DNA of 64,000 nucleotides. Source: Streptomyces sp. NBC_00582 (lineage in GTDB: Bacteria > Actinomycetota > Actinomycetes > Streptomycetales > Streptomycetaceae). Position 1 is the first letter of the stretch. Each line of letters opens with the position of its first letter. A model generated the notes under the pieces. That model made no database searches and was not told where the DNA came from. It saw nothing but the letters and a program-made list of their open reading frames with translations. Below are positions 8,690 through 18,668 of this stretch, one piece after another. The stretch is taken from positions 7,564,001-7,628,000 of the forward strand of contig NZ_CP107772.1 of the NCBI RefSeq assembly GCF_036345155.1. The letters run 5' to 3'. The translations under genes and the position numbers were made by a program.

Positions 8690-11592
8690 CGGACACCGTC
8701 GCTGCCGCCCTCGGCGCCGTCCGGCTGAACACAGCGACCGTCACCCAGTACCTGTCCTCGCAGTCCTCCCTTGCCGCCTCCCTGACAGGGGACGGTGGGG
8801 GCAGGCGCAGGGTCGTGCTGCTGCGGTCCGCGCCCCAGTGGGACGGTCCCGCCGAACCCGCCTGGGGCGAGGGCCGGGCGGCCGGTGTCGCGGTGGCGCC
8901 CTCGCCGCTCGCCGTCCACGAACTCGTCCTCGACCACCTGGCGGGCCGCCGGCCCGGCCCGGCGGTCATGGTCGTGCTCACCGACCGCGAGCAGAACGAA
9001 CTCGACCCGGCGATCCTCGCCCGCGTCCACAAGCTGCGCATCGAGACGGTCGACAGCTGGGACGTCGTACGTGAGGCGTTCGGCGCGCGGCAGATCGACC
9101 CGCGTCTCAAGGACGTCAACTGGGCCGCCGAAGCCTTGCTCGACGCCACTCCGCCCGGTGGCTGGCCGCCCGTACCCGGTGGCTGGCTGTCCCGGCAGTA
9201 TGCCCTCACCGCGCTCGCCCAGCGCCGCCTGCGTCTCGGCCGCTACGACACCGAGGGCGGCGTACGGCGCCCCGGCGACGACCGGCTCGACGCGCAGACC
9301 CTGCTGCACTGGTCGACCCGGCCCGGCGCCCCGGAGCGGCTGCCGGGCCTGCGTGGCCCCGAGCGCGCCGGACTGACCGCCTTCCTCGGTGAGGAGGACC
9401 AGGCCGGTCTCGCCGGACGCGCCCTGCTCGCCCTCGTCGGCGCCGAGCGCGGCGCGGACGCCGCCGCCTTCGGCCTCGTGTGCGCCGCCCTGTGGCAGCA
9501 CGCCGAGCCCGCTCCCGAGACGTACCAGGCACGGGGCCGTGCCGAGCGCTACTTCGGCGATCCACCCCCGGCGATGGGCGAACAGCTCGACGCCTTGGTG
9601 ACCGTCTTCGGCCTGTCCGCCGAGGAGTACGTGGCCACGCTGCTGGCGGCCGGACATCGCAACGGCGGGGCCGACGCCGATCAGGCCCGCGAGGCACGCC
9701 GCATCACTGGAACCGTGCTCGAACGAGCGGCCGCGCTGTCCCGCCAGTTCGGCGCGGAGGCGGCCGTCGCGGCGAGCCCCGTCCTGCGCGGTGGACTCGA
9801 CGCCCGGTTCACCGCCGTCGGCCAGGCTCTCGCGGCGGGCGACACGGCCGCGATCGCGGACGCCGTACGGCGCCTGGCGGATCATCGGCTCGCCGCTGAT
9901 CCGGAAGAGTCCGCGCGTATCGAACGTGCCCGCATGGGCCAGCGTCTCGCCCGCTGGCTGGCCACCGACCCGCCCGCCGCCAGCCCCACCGTGGCCGACG
10001 CCATACAGCGGCAGATGGCCGAGACCGGCTGGGCCGACCTCGCCCTGGAACACATCGAGGCCGGTGGCGACCCGGACCTCATCCTCAAGGCCGCCTACGA
10101 CACCCTGGGCACCCGCGTCAGGGACCGGCGGCGACAGATCGACGCGTCGTTCGCGCGCTCGCTTGCCGGCTGGACGGAGGACGGTACGCGGCCCGGCAGC
10201 ATGCTCACGGTCGAGACCTTCCTCGATCGAGTGGTCGGACCTGTCGTCCGGCGCGGCGAGGAGCGGCGGGTGCTGCTGCTCGTGCTCGACGGCATGAGCG
10301 TGGCCATAGCGAACGAGCTCGGTGAGGAACTGCGCCGTTCCTGGGCGGAGTTCGACCCGCTGTCCGAGGGCGCCCCCCTCCGGAGGGCGATGGCCGCCGC
10401 ACTCCCCACAGTGACGGCCGTGTCCCGGACGTCCCTCTTCGCGGGCACCTTGATGAAGGGCACCCAGGCCGACGAGAAGCGACTCTTTCCCGCGCTGAAA
10501 CTGTGGGGCGGGGCCCCGGCCGCCGTGTTCCACAAGGACGACCTGCGCACCGAGACAGCAGGCGACACCTTCGGCCCGGCTCTTACGGATGCCCTCCACG
10601 ACGGCAGGACGCACGTCGCCGTCGTCCTCAACGCCATCGACGACCGTCTCGCCAAGGAACAGAAGCTCGGTGACGGAGCCTGGCGGGTCGATGACGTACC
10701 CGGCCTGCGCGACCTGCTCCGGGTGGCGGCGGCCCAGGGCATGGCCGTCATCGTCACCAGCGACCACGGCCACGTCGTCGACCGGCACGGGGCGAAGGCG
10801 GACGCCGCCACCGAACCCGCGTCCGCGCGCCATCGCCTGCCCGGCGGCGGCCCGCTCGGCGAACGGGAGATCGCTCTTTCCGGGCCGCGTGTGGTGTGGC
10901 CCGAGCCGGGGGCGTCCATCGTCGCGCTCTGGGACGCGGACTCCCGCTACACCGCGCTCAAGGCCGGCTACCACGGCGGGGCGTCCCTGGCCGAGGTCAC
11001 CATCCCGGTGCTCGCCTTCCTGCCGTTCGGGGCGGAACCGCCCCGGGGTTGGCGGGAGTTGGGGGACCAGCGGCCGGTCTGGTGGGCTCCGGAGGAGGCG
11101 GGGAGGCCGGTCCCGGACGAGCGTGCGGCTCAAGTGGCCGGCGCGGCTCCGAGGAAGGGGACCCCGAAACCCCGGAAGAAGCAACCCGAGCCCGGGACAC
11201 TGCCCGACGCGCTGTTCGAGGTGGCACTGACGGCCGGGGGAGACGACGCCCTGCTCACCCCGACCGTCGTCTCACGAACCGAGGTGCTCGTGACGGCGCT
11301 GCTCGGCTCGGAGACGTATCAAGGGCAGCTCGACGGTCTGGCCCGCAAGCCCCAGCAGGAGCAGGTTCACAAGGCACTCGCCGCCCTGCTCGACGCGGGC
11401 GGCACCCTGCCGGTGAGCGCGCTGGCCCAGCGTGCGGGCATGCCCACCACCCGGGGCGACGGCTTCGCCGCGGTCCTGCGGCAGCTCCTCAACTACGACG
11501 GCGTACAGGTGCTGGAGACCCTGCCGGACGGGCGCACGCTCCGGCTCCATGAGGCGTTGCTGCGCGAGCAGTTCGCCCTTCGAGCGGGCTGA
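8686..11592 (+). CDS. pglZ: PglZ, BREX alkaline-phosphatase-superfamily protein
   Basis: A 968-residue protein. The ATG at 8686 was chosen because it overlaps the pglY stop and begins the conserved [12 protein letters not shown] region. The PglZ domain lies in the middle to C-terminal half. It has a metal-binding-type [11 protein letters not shown] segment near residue 530 and [11 protein letters not shown] near residue 690, both typical of the alkaline phosphatase fold. PglZ is the hallmark protein shared by all BREX types and is required for phage resistance. A strong bidirectional terminator hairpin follows 10 bases after the stop. Confidence 0.93.
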   Translation: MTDTVAAALGAVRLNTATVTQYLSSQSSLAASLTGDGGGRRRVVLLRSAPQWDGPAEPAWGEGRAAGVAVAPSPLAVHELVLDHLAGRRPGPAVMVVLTDREQNELDPAILARVHKLRIETVDSWDVVREAFGARQIDPRLKDVNWAAEALLDATPPGGWPPVPGGWLSRQYALTALAQRRLRLGRYDTEGGVRRPGDDRLDAQTLLHWSTRPGAPERLPGLRGPERAGLTAFLGEEDQAGLAGRALLALVGAERGADAAAFGLVCAALWQHAEPAPETYQARGRAERYFGDPPPAMGEQLDALVTVFGLSAEEYVATLLAAGHRNGGADADQAREARRITGTVLERAAALSRQFGAEAAVAASPVLRGGLDARFTAVGQALAAGDTAAIADAVRRLADHRLAADPEESARIERARMGQRLARWLATDPPAASPTVADAIQRQMAETGWADLALEHIEAGGDPDLILKAAYDTLGTRVRDRRRQIDASFARSLAGWTEDGTRPGSMLTVETFLDRVVGPVVRRGEERRVLLLVLDGMSVAIANELGEELRRSWAEFDPLSEGAPLRRAMAAALPTVTAVSRTSLFAGTLMKGTQADEKRLFPALKLWGGAPAAVFHKDDLRTETAGDTFGPALTDALHDGRTHVAVVLNAIDDRLAKEQKLGDGAWRVDDVPGLRDLLRVAAAQGMAVIVTSDHGHVVDRHGAKADAATEPASARHRLPGGGPLGEREIALSGPRVVWPEPGASIVALWDADSRYTALKAGYHGGASLAEVTIPVLAFLPFGAEPPRGWRELGDQRPVWWAPEEAGRPVPDERAAQVAGAAPRKGTPKPRKKQPEPGTLPDALFEVALTAGGDDALLTPTVVSRTEVLVTALLGSETYQGQLDGLARKPQQEQVHKALAALLDAGGTLPVSALAQRAGMPTTRGDGFAAVLRQLLNYDGVQVLETLPDGRTLRLHEALLREQFALRAG

Positions 11593-11601
11593 CGGCGTTC
11601 G

Positions 11602-11633
11602 GGGTGCCTCTGGACGTTCGCCCGGAGGCACCC
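11602..11633. terminator. bidirectional terminator between pglZ and the CBS-HEPN gene
   Basis: An inverted repeat pairs GGGTGCCTC (11602-11610) with GAGGCACCC (11625-11633). One G-U wobble and two G-C pairs extend it inward, making a 12-pair stem with an 8-base loop. It lies between two convergent genes that end at 11592 and 11672, so it can serve both. Confidence 0.75.
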
Positions 11634-11671
11634 TGAACGGTGCTCGCGGCTTCCCTCGCTGCTTCGCCGCC

Positions 11672-12718
11672 TCAGGCCACGAACGCTCGCAGCAGCTTCG
11701 CGAACGTCGTCAGCTCGTCGATCATCTCCTGCGGAAGCGGCTTTTCGTCGAAGTGGGCGATCCGGTTGCGGATGTCCTTCACTCGCTTCAGACGGCCGAC
11801 GAACTGTTCCCTGGGCATGTTGGGCCACTTCAGGGCTTCCCAGTTGACGTCGGCGCGTTCGGCCAGCGACGTCTTCGTCTGGTCGCCGTCAAGGAGTTTC
11901 AGATAGTCGCCGAACATGAGGTCGGAGACCAGGCCGGTGCGGTCCTCGGCCTTCTTGTTCGTCTGGACGGCCTTGATGTTCTCCTGGTCCAGTGCCGAGC
12001 CCAGGCAGCGGCGCAGCAGGGACTCGATCTCCCCGACGATGAAGAAGGGCCGTGCCGCGCCTTCGAAGCGGTCCGTGACGTCCGCGGCGGTGACGATGCC
12101 CGAGAGACAGCCGTCGTCGCCCCGGACCAGGAGGTAGCCGTGTTCGCGGATGACCGGCAGGGCGGAGAAGAACTCCTGGCGGGCGTCGGCGACCGGAAGG
12201 GATTCCTTCTCCATCGCGTTGTCCAGCGTCGGCTGCTTGCCGGCCTCGTACATCTTGGCGACGGACCCCCAGGTGACCACCCCGTGGATCTGTGCCATGC
12301 CGGTGGTGACCGGGACCTGCGTGACGCCCTTCGTGCGCATCAGGAACGTGGTCTGCGCCAGGGGCGTGCCGGGACCGACGGACACCAGGCCGCTCCGCGC
12401 CGACGGCATGTCACCGAGCAGAAGACGCTGCGGAAGGGCGGCCGACGGCAGTGCCTCCTCCGTCTCGTCCTCGTCCGCGTCGGCGGGGACGGCCTGCGGG
12501 GGGACCGACGCGAGCGGCACCACGTCGACGTTGCTGCGCTGGCCGCAGACCGCGAAGTCCGGCAGTGTCGTCAGCCCGGCGTCCGTGAGTGCCTGCGAGA
12601 TGCGGTGCACCGTCCGGTGGTCGCGCACCCTGACCTGGAACAGGTCGAGGATGTCCTGCACGGGTACAGTCCTGCCCTTGAGCGCGGCCAGGTCCTGCCC
12701 GCTCGGTGTGGTCGTCAT
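11672..12718 (-). CDS. CBS-domain protein with C-terminal HEPN-type RX4H motif
   Basis: A 348-residue protein. Residues about 15-70 form a small N-terminal domain. Residues about 108-220 look like a CBS pair (GVVTWGSVAKMYEAG and GCLSGIVTAADVTDRF), a module that usually binds adenine nucleotides. Residues about 225-348 are helical and end with RVKDIRNRIAHFDE. This contains R-X4-H (R317, H322) preceded by the basic and Asn residues usual in HEPN RNases and Swt1-like HEPN domains. The gene is coupled by ATGA overlap to the DUF262 gene upstream and lies reversed within the pgl genes. A nucleotide-gated ribonuclease working in defence is a reasonable inference. No function is known to me for this architecture. 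Confidence 0.7.
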   Translation of the reverse strand: MTTTPSGQDLAALKGRTVPVQDILDLFQVRVRDHRTVHRISQALTDAGLTTLPDFAVCGQRSNVDVVPLASVPPQAVPADADEDETEEALPSAALPQRLLLGDMPSARSGLVSVGPGTPLAQTTFLMRTKGVTQVPVTTGMAQIHGVVTWGSVAKMYEAGKQPTLDNAMEKESLPVADARQEFFSALPVIREHGYLLVRGDDGCLSGIVTAADVTDRFEGAARPFFIVGEIESLLRRCLGSALDQENIKAVQTNKKAEDRTGLVSDLMFGDYLKLLDGDQTKTSLAERADVNWEALKWPNMPREQFVGRLKRVKDIRNRIAHFDEKPLPQEMIDELTTFAKLLRAFVA

Positions 12719-14532
12719 CGGGCGTCGCCCTCCGCGAGGTCACGGAGCATCGTCCTCTTGCCCATGGCGGCGTGCACGAGGTCCTGCAACTGCTTGGAAC
12801 GGTCGTTGTAAAACCGTTCGTAGTCGTTGTCGCGGAGCGCATCCGGGTCGATGAGGTGGGTGGCGAGTACGTCGTCGAACCACTCTGGGCGCATGTCGGA
12901 GGCGGCGACCATCGTGGACAGGTAGGACGCCGGTGCCCCGGTCATGTCCATCGCGGCGCGGTAGGACAGTGGGGTCTTGTTCACGATCGAGTTCGTGGGC
13001 AGTCCCTGGCTGTTGCCCCGTCGGAGCCAGGCCTTGTGGAAGATCTGCCGGAGGTCCACGCTGTACTCACCCAGCCGCCCAGGGCTGAGAGGGGCGTCCG
13101 TGAAGTGCCAGTCGACCGCGCCTTGCTTGATCAGCAGGGCGTAGATTCCCTTGTACGCGGCGCTGTTGCGGGTGGTGAGGCTGTCGAGGCGGTCGGCGAA
13201 GAAGAACGCGTCCGTGACGGTGTCGGGCGCCCGGTCGTCCTGAGCGATCCATGGGACGAGCTGCTCGACGTCACGGGTGAAGCGGGTCTCGGTGGAGCCG
13301 CCGTACATCTCGCCGAGGACCCCACACCAGTACCACTGCTCGGTCTTCTCCTCCGACCCCAGGCCGTCCATCGCCGTGTCGAGGATGGCGCGGACGGCCG
13401 CGAGCGGGACGAGTTGCGTCTTGTACGGCAGATCGTTCGGGCGGACGATGCACTGCCGTTCCAGGAAGTCGCCCACCCAGGCGAAGGCGTCGGCGATTTT
13501 CGGCGCGAGGCGGACGAAGTCGGCCAGCGGAAGGTCCAGCAGGTCCCGGCGCTTGCACGACACCGTCGCCCCGGTGCCCGCCTGCTTCCGCTCCCAGGTG
13601 CGTACCAGCGCGATGGCCTGCAGGAAGTCGATGCTGCTCAGCCCGTTCTCAATACCGCTGTCCAGACGGCCGAAGACCGGATACTTCGCCGCCAGCCCCT
13701 GCTTGATCTCCCGCCACACCTCGGGGAGTTGGTAGTAGTCCCCGGTCCGTTCCACGTACTCGCGGTCCCCGGCGTAGGTCGCGGTGAGCAGTTCGAAGAC
13801 GTTCAGGGGCACGCCGCCCGTGTTGACCCGCTCGAACACCGCGCAGACGGCGTCCATGGAGGTGGAGGCGGCCAGCCGGATCATCGGAACCTGGAAGGCC
13901 CGAACCTGCTGGAGGACCAGCTCGTCGAACTGGCCCCACAGGTCCCAGTTCCGCTCCTCGTCCGCCTTGACGTACGACATCATCCACTGGTTGACACGCT
14001 GGGCGTCGAAGACGAGATGCAGAGGGAAGAGACCGGCCGCGCACTCGTTCTCCGTGGTGCTCAGGTCCAGCACCACCGTGCGGTTGAAGTCGGTGCGGAG
14101 CACCTTGTCCGCCGGGACGGACAGGATGGCCTCGTCGCGGTCCGCGGCCGGGCCGACGGCCTTCGCGATGTCGACGTAGTACCACCGCTCGATGGGCTTG
14201 CCGCGGGCGTCCGCGGTCTCCACGGGGGCGTCCAGCCACAGGGCCTGGAAGAGGGAGGTGAGGCGCTGCTGCCCGTCCAGCAGGAGGAGGTCCGCGGCCG
14301 GATCCCCGTCCGGGCGTGCCCCGGTGAGCGTCCGGGAGCGGAAACGGGTGGCGCCGCCGGTCTGCAGCGTCATCACCACGCCGAGCGGATAGTCCAGCGT
14401 GACCGTCGCGATGATCGCGCGGATCCGGTCGTCGTCCCACTTCCAGTTCCGCTGGAAGTCGGGCAACTGTAAGGAGCCCGAGGCCACGTCCGCGAGTACG
14501 TCCTTCAGCTTCACATTGTCGAGTGCCGCCAC
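12715..14532 (-). CDS. DUF262 (GmrSD-like) protein
   Basis: A 605-residue protein starting with GTG at 14532. The N-terminal DUF262 domain has QLPDFQRNWKW (22-32) and DGQQRLTSLF (86-95), the signature motifs of the GmrS-like NTP-binding/ParB-type half of type IV restriction proteins. The C-terminus has IFHKAWL (about 497-503) followed by NSIVNKTPLS (about 514-523). This resembles the H-N-N nuclease motif of DUF1524, though the usual HxxP form is not intact. GmrSD proteins cut modified phage DNA. Codon 21 is TTA, so translation may need the bldA tRNA. It leads a two-gene operon with the CBS-HEPN gene, opposite to the flanking pgl genes. Confidence 0.85.
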   Translation of the reverse strand: MAALDNVKLKDVLADVASGSLQLPDFQRNWKWDDDRIRAIIATVTLDYPLGVVMTLQTGGATRFRSRTLTGARPDGDPAADLLLLDGQQRLTSLFQALWLDAPVETADARGKPIERWYYVDIAKAVGPAADRDEAILSVPADKVLRTDFNRTVVLDLSTTENECAAGLFPLHLVFDAQRVNQWMMSYVKADEERNWDLWGQFDELVLQQVRAFQVPMIRLAASTSMDAVCAVFERVNTGGVPLNVFELLTATYAGDREYVERTGDYYQLPEVWREIKQGLAAKYPVFGRLDSGIENGLSSIDFLQAIALVRTWERKQAGTGATVSCKRRDLLDLPLADFVRLAPKIADAFAWVGDFLERQCIVRPNDLPYKTQLVPLAAVRAILDTAMDGLGSEEKTEQWYWCGVLGEMYGGSTETRFTRDVEQLVPWIAQDDRAPDTVTDAFFFADRLDSLTTRNSAAYKGIYALLIKQGAVDWHFTDAPLSPGRLGEYSVDLRQIFHKAWLRRGNSQGLPTNSIVNKTPLSYRAAMDMTGAPASYLSTMVAASDMRPEWFDDVLATHLIDPDALRDNDYERFYNDRSKQLQDLVHAAMGKRTMLRDLAEGDAR

Positions 14533-14702
14533 GTCGTCCCACTCCCACCCTGGCGTATGTACGGAGAGTGATTCCAGCAGCGTCTCCGGGTGACCGTCAA
14601 CCGATTCAACGAAGTGGGCGCCTTGCCAAGGGAAAGCGCGTACCGACGGCCCCCTTCCGGTCCCTGTACGGACGTACCCGTGGAAATGGAAGACTGGTTG
14701 CT

Positions 14703-16052
14703 GTGAGCACCACCGGATCCCAGCGCCCCGCCCAGGTGAGCGCCGCGCGCCGCCGTACCGTCATCGACGCGCTGCGGCGCGGTGCCGTACCCGACAGCGG
14801 GCTCGACCTGCTGGCCACCGGACTCGACCGGTTCGAGGCGGCCCTGGACGCTGAGCTGGACGCCGTGGCGTCCGGCGGTTCCGTGTTCAAGGCGGTGCGG
14901 GGCGAGTACGGGTCCGGCAAGACGTTCTTCACCCGCTGGCTGGGGGAGCGGGCCAAGCGCCGTAACTTCGCGGTGGCCGAGATCCAGGTCTCGGAGAACG
15001 AGACCCCGCTGCACCGGCTGGAGACGGTCTATAGGCGGCTCACCGAACGGCTCACCACCTCCAGTTTCCCGCCCAGCGCGCTGCGGCCCGTGGTCGACGC
15101 CTGGTTCTACGCCCTGGAGGAGGACGCCCTCGCAGCCGGCGCGACCGAGGACGAGCTTCCGAGCGAGGTCGAGAAACTGCTCGTCGCACGCCTCGCCGAG
15201 GTCTCCCGGCACGCCCCGTCCTTCGCCACCGCTCTGCGCGGCTACCGGGCCGCCCTCGCGGACGGTGACGAGGCGACCGCCGCGGCCGTCCTGGCGTGGC
15301 TCGGCGGCCAGCCGCACGTCGCGGCCTCCGCCCGCCGGTCCGCCGGGGTGCGCGGCGACCTCGACCACTTCGGCGCCCTCGGGTTCCTGCAGGGGCTCCT
15401 CACCGTTCTGCGGGACTCCGGGCACACCGGGCTGTTCGTCGTCCTCGACGAAGTGGAGACGCTGCAGAGAGTCCGGTCGGACGCCCGGGACAAGGCGCTC
15501 AACGCGCTGCGGCAGCTCATCGACGAGGTGCACTCCGGCCGCTTCCCCGGCCTCTACCTGGTCATCACGGGCACACCGGCCTTCTACGACGGTCAGCAGG
15601 GCGTACAGCGCCTGGCCCCGCTCGCTCAGCGGCTGGCCACCGACTTCACCACCGACCCGCGCTTCGACAACCCTCGCGCCGTGCAGATCAGGCTCCCCGG
15701 TTTCCACCAGGAGTCCCTGGTCGGACTCGGCCTCACCATCCGTGACCTGTATGCGGATGCCGCAGAAGCGCCCGAGCGTGTGCGGAAGGTCGTGGACGAC
15801 CTGTATGTCGCGGACCTCGCGGTGGCCGTCGGCGGGGCGTTGGGCGGGAAGGTCGGGGTGGCTCCCCGGCTGTTCCTGAAGAAACTCGTCGGGGACGTGC
15901 TCGACCGCGTGGACCAGTTCGACGACTTCGATCCCCGGCAGCACTACCGGCTCACCGTCGCCGGCAGCGAACTCACCGACGTCGAGCGGAACCTGGCCGC
16001 CACGGTCTCCGGAGGCTCCGCGTCGGCCGATGACATCGACCTGGAGCTGTGA
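14703..16052 (+). CDS. brxD: BrxD, BREX type 2 ATP-binding protein
   Basis: A 449-residue protein if it starts at the GTG at 14703. The longer open frame begins inside the divergent DUF262 gene and its extra residues look non-coding. Walker A GEYGSGKTFF is at residues 67-76 and a Walker B-like LFVVLDEVETL near residue 245, fitting the BrxD (DUF2791-type) ATPases of BREX type 2. A conserved LVITGTPAFYD segment follows. BrxD is one of the two proteins added to PglWXYZ in most type 2 systems. The next gene, brxHI, starts within its stop codon. Confidence 0.9.
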   Translation: MSTTGSQRPAQVSAARRRTVIDALRRGAVPDSGLDLLATGLDRFEAALDAELDAVASGGSVFKAVRGEYGSGKTFFTRWLGERAKRRNFAVAEIQVSENETPLHRLETVYRRLTERLTTSSFPPSALRPVVDAWFYALEEDALAAGATEDELPSEVEKLLVARLAEVSRHAPSFATALRGYRAALADGDEATAAAVLAWLGGQPHVAASARRSAGVRGDLDHFGALGFLQGLLTVLRDSGHTGLFVVLDEVETLQRVRSDARDKALNALRQLIDEVHSGRFPGLYLVITGTPAFYDGQQGVQRLAPLAQRLATDFTTDPRFDNPRAVQIRLPGFHQESLVGLGLTIRDLYADAAEAPERVRKVVDDLYVADLAVAVGGALGGKVGVAPRLFLKKLVGDVLDRVDQFDDFDPRQHYRLTVAGSELTDVERNLAATVSGGSASADDIDLEL

Positions 16053-18250
16053 TGGCGGATGCGGGAAGCCCGGTCGGGAAAGGACCAGGTGACGAGGACA
16101 TCGACGTACTCGACCGGCTCGACCCTGTCGTCCTGCATCACATCGTCAACACCCTCGGCTGGCCTGACCTGCGTCCTCTTCAACGCGCGGCGATCTCCCC
16201 GCTCATGGACGGACAGGACGCCGTCCTGCTGGCTCCGACGGCGGGCGGCAAGACCGAGGCGGCCTGCTTTCCCCTGCTGTCGGCGATGACCGAGCAGAAG
16301 TGGACCGGCACATCGGTGCTGTACCTGTGCCCGCTCAAGGCACTCCTCAACAATCTGGTCGGCCGTGTCGACGCGTACGCCCAGTGGCTGGGGCGGCGCG
16401 CAGCGCTTTGGCACGGCGACACCAAGGAATCGCAACGGCAGCGCATCCGGGCCGAGGCGCCGGACATCCTGCTGACCACGCCCGAGTCGCTTGAAGCGAT
16501 GCTGATCGGCGTGAAGACCGACCACGCCCGCCTGCTGGGCAATGTGCGGGCCGTCGTCGTCGACGAAGTGCACGCGTTCGCGGGGGACGACCGGGGATGG
16601 CACCTGCTCGCCGTGCTCGAACGGCTGGCGGAGGTCACCGGACGGCCCATCCAACGCGTCGGCCTCTCGGCGACCGTCGGCAACCCCACCGAGTTGCTGC
16701 ACTGGCTGCAAGGGGCGGGCGTCGGCAGCCGCACCGGCCAGGTCGTCGCCCCTGGAGTGCATCTGCCGGCCGCCGACGGCAGCGGACACGGCGACAAGAC
16801 GGTCGCTGAACCGTCTCGCAGGCCGGCCGGTGATGTGGAACTCGACTACGTCGGCTCCCTCGACAACGCGGCCAAACTCATCGCGGCGCTGCACAGGGGA
16901 GAAAAGCGGCTGGTCTTCTGCGATTCACGCCGCCAGGTCGAGGAGCTGGGCGCCGCGCTCCGTGCGCGCGAGGTCACCGTCTTCCTGTCCCACGCCTCCC
17001 TCTCGGTCGACGAGCGGACGCGATCAGAGCAGGCATTCGCCGAGGCACGCGACTGCGTCATCGTCTCCACGTCAACGCTCGAGCTCGGCATTGATGTCGG
17101 TGATCTGGACCGCGTCATCCAGATCGACTCACCGGCCACCGTCGCCTCCTTCCTGCAACGCATCGGACGCACGGGGCGGCGGTCCGGCACGGTGCGAAAC
17201 TGCCTCTTCCTGACCACCCGCAAGGAAACGCTGCTCCAGGCGGCGGGCTTGCTGCTGATGTGGTCGCGTGGCTGGGTGGAACCGGTCGTCGCCCCGCCCG
17301 AGCCGCGCCATCTGGTGGCCCAACAACTGCTCGCCGTTACCCTGCAACAGCACAAACTCGGCGACCAGTTGTGGGACCGGCAGTGGAACGGCCTCGCCCC
17401 CTTCGACAAGTCGGCTGCCCCCATCCTGCGCTTCCTCACCGAGGAGGGCTTCCTCGACAGCGACGGCGGGATGCTGTTCGTCGGTCCCGAGGCGGAACGC
17501 CGCTTCGGAAAAAGGCACTTCATCGAACTCACCGCCTCCTTCACTGCACCTCCACAGTTCACCGTTCTGTCCGGACGCACGGAGATCGGGCGCACCGACC
17601 CGAGCGTGCTCACGGAGGAACGCCCCGGCCCCAGGCGGCTGCTGCTCGGTGGACGCAGTTGGCAGGTCACGTACATCGACTGGCTGCGCAAACGCGTCTT
17701 TGTCGAGCCGGCCGATGGCGGCGGCGTCGCCAAGTGGATGAACGGCGGCGTCGCCGGGCTGTCGTACGCCCTGACGCGGGCCATGCGCGAGGTGCTGCTG
17801 GGCGCGGCTCCGCCGGTCTCCCTCACCCGGCGTGCGGAGGCGTGCCTGGCCGAGCAGCGGGAAACCGACGCATCTGACACCGTCCACCCGGGCGGCACGC
17901 TGATCACGCGCGTCGGCTCCGACGTTCGTTGGTGGACCTGGGCCGGTTACCGCGCCAACGCCACCCTGGCGGCCACCCTCCAGTCGGTCACCGACCCCCT
18001 GCAACGGCCCACCGACAGCTGGCTGCGCCTGCGCGAGAACCTCACCCCGGCCGACTGGCGTGCGGCCCGTGCAAACGTCGGTGAGAACCTCGTCCTGCCC
18101 GACGTGGACCGCCGGGCTGTACGCGGCCTGAAGTTCTCCGCAGCCCTCCCGGAACGTCTCGCCGTGGCCACGGTGGCGGCCCGCTTGGCCGACTTCGAGA
18201 GCGCCCGCTCGGTGCTCGGCGAGCCGGCGCGCTTTCAGTACGACGGCTGA
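16052..18250 (+). CDS. brxHI: BrxHI, Lhr-like DEVH-box helicase
   Basis: A 732-residue superfamily 2 helicase. Motifs in order: LAPTAGGKTEA (Walker A), VVDEVHAF (DEVH box), GLSATVG (motif III), STSTLELGIDVGDLD, and IGRTGRR (motif VI). The C-terminal part continues as in Lhr-related helicases. BrxHI is the helicase of BREX type 2 and normally sits directly after brxD, as here. The ATG at 16052 overlaps the brxD stop by one base; a GTG at 16049 is an alternative start three bases earlier. It probably unwinds or remodels nucleic acid during restriction. This is the last gene of the rightward defence operon. Confidence 0.92.
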   Translation: MADAGSPVGKGPGDEDIDVLDRLDPVVLHHIVNTLGWPDLRPLQRAAISPLMDGQDAVLLAPTAGGKTEAACFPLLSAMTEQKWTGTSVLYLCPLKALLNNLVGRVDAYAQWLGRRAALWHGDTKESQRQRIRAEAPDILLTTPESLEAMLIGVKTDHARLLGNVRAVVVDEVHAFAGDDRGWHLLAVLERLAEVTGRPIQRVGLSATVGNPTELLHWLQGAGVGSRTGQVVAPGVHLPAADGSGHGDKTVAEPSRRPAGDVELDYVGSLDNAAKLIAALHRGEKRLVFCDSRRQVEELGAALRAREVTVFLSHASLSVDERTRSEQAFAEARDCVIVSTSTLELGIDVGDLDRVIQIDSPATVASFLQRIGRTGRRSGTVRNCLFLTTRKETLLQAAGLLLMWSRGWVEPVVAPPEPRHLVAQQLLAVTLQQHKLGDQLWDRQWNGLAPFDKSAAPILRFLTEEGFLDSDGGMLFVGPEAERRFGKRHFIELTASFTAPPQFTVLSGRTEIGRTDPSVLTEERPGPRRLLLGGRSWQVTYIDWLRKRVFVEPADGGGVAKWMNGGVAGLSYALTRAMREVLLGAAPPVSLTRRAEACLAEQRETDASDTVHPGGTLITRVGSDVRWWTWAGYRANATLAATLQSVTDPLQRPTDSWLRLRENLTPADWRAARANVGENLVLPDVDRRAVRGLKFSAALPERLAVATVAARLADFESARSVLGEPARFQYDG

Positions 18251-18668
18251 ATCGGAAAGGTCGCCAAGGCTGCTTCAGACGGACTGAAGGTCCCGAAGCC
18301 CGGGCACGTAGCCGTCAACGTAGCCACGCACACGTCCGGCCTACACGTTTAAGCGGGTGATGGCGCTGCGGTGATTCTCCCCTGCGGACAGCCCCACTCG
18401 TCTGCCTCTCCGTCGCGTCCGCGGCCGTCGATCCCACCCACCCGTGACGGACCCGCGTCGATTCCCGGGCCTTGGGGCGAGTGCATCCGGTGGGGCCCCT
18501 TCGGCTCGTGCGGCCCGTTGTCGGGCGCGCCACGCCGGGTGGATCACCATTCCGCCATTCGGGCTCGTACACTATAGTTATCGCGTAGCGGTGAGCTCCG
18601 TCAGCCAGGCCCGCCGCTCCGGAGTCTTCCGGGACCACGATCGACTGCGTAGCCATCGGGGGGTTTCC
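18251..18668 (+). other. intergenic region between brxHI and the response regulator
   Basis: This 418-base stretch carries no convincing gene; the open frames reading through it are artefacts of high GC. It contains an AT-rich ACTATAGT palindrome at 18571-18578 in otherwise GC-rich DNA. The TATAGT in it is a good -10 candidate for the response regulator gene that starts about 90 bases downstream. No clear hairpin terminator for brxHI was seen. Confidence 0.45.

Noticed and set aside
12706..14472. A 588-residue plus-strand open frame opposite the DUF262 gene.
   Set aside because: It is low-complexity and Val/Gly/Arg-rich with no motifs, while the minus strand has clear DUF262 signatures.
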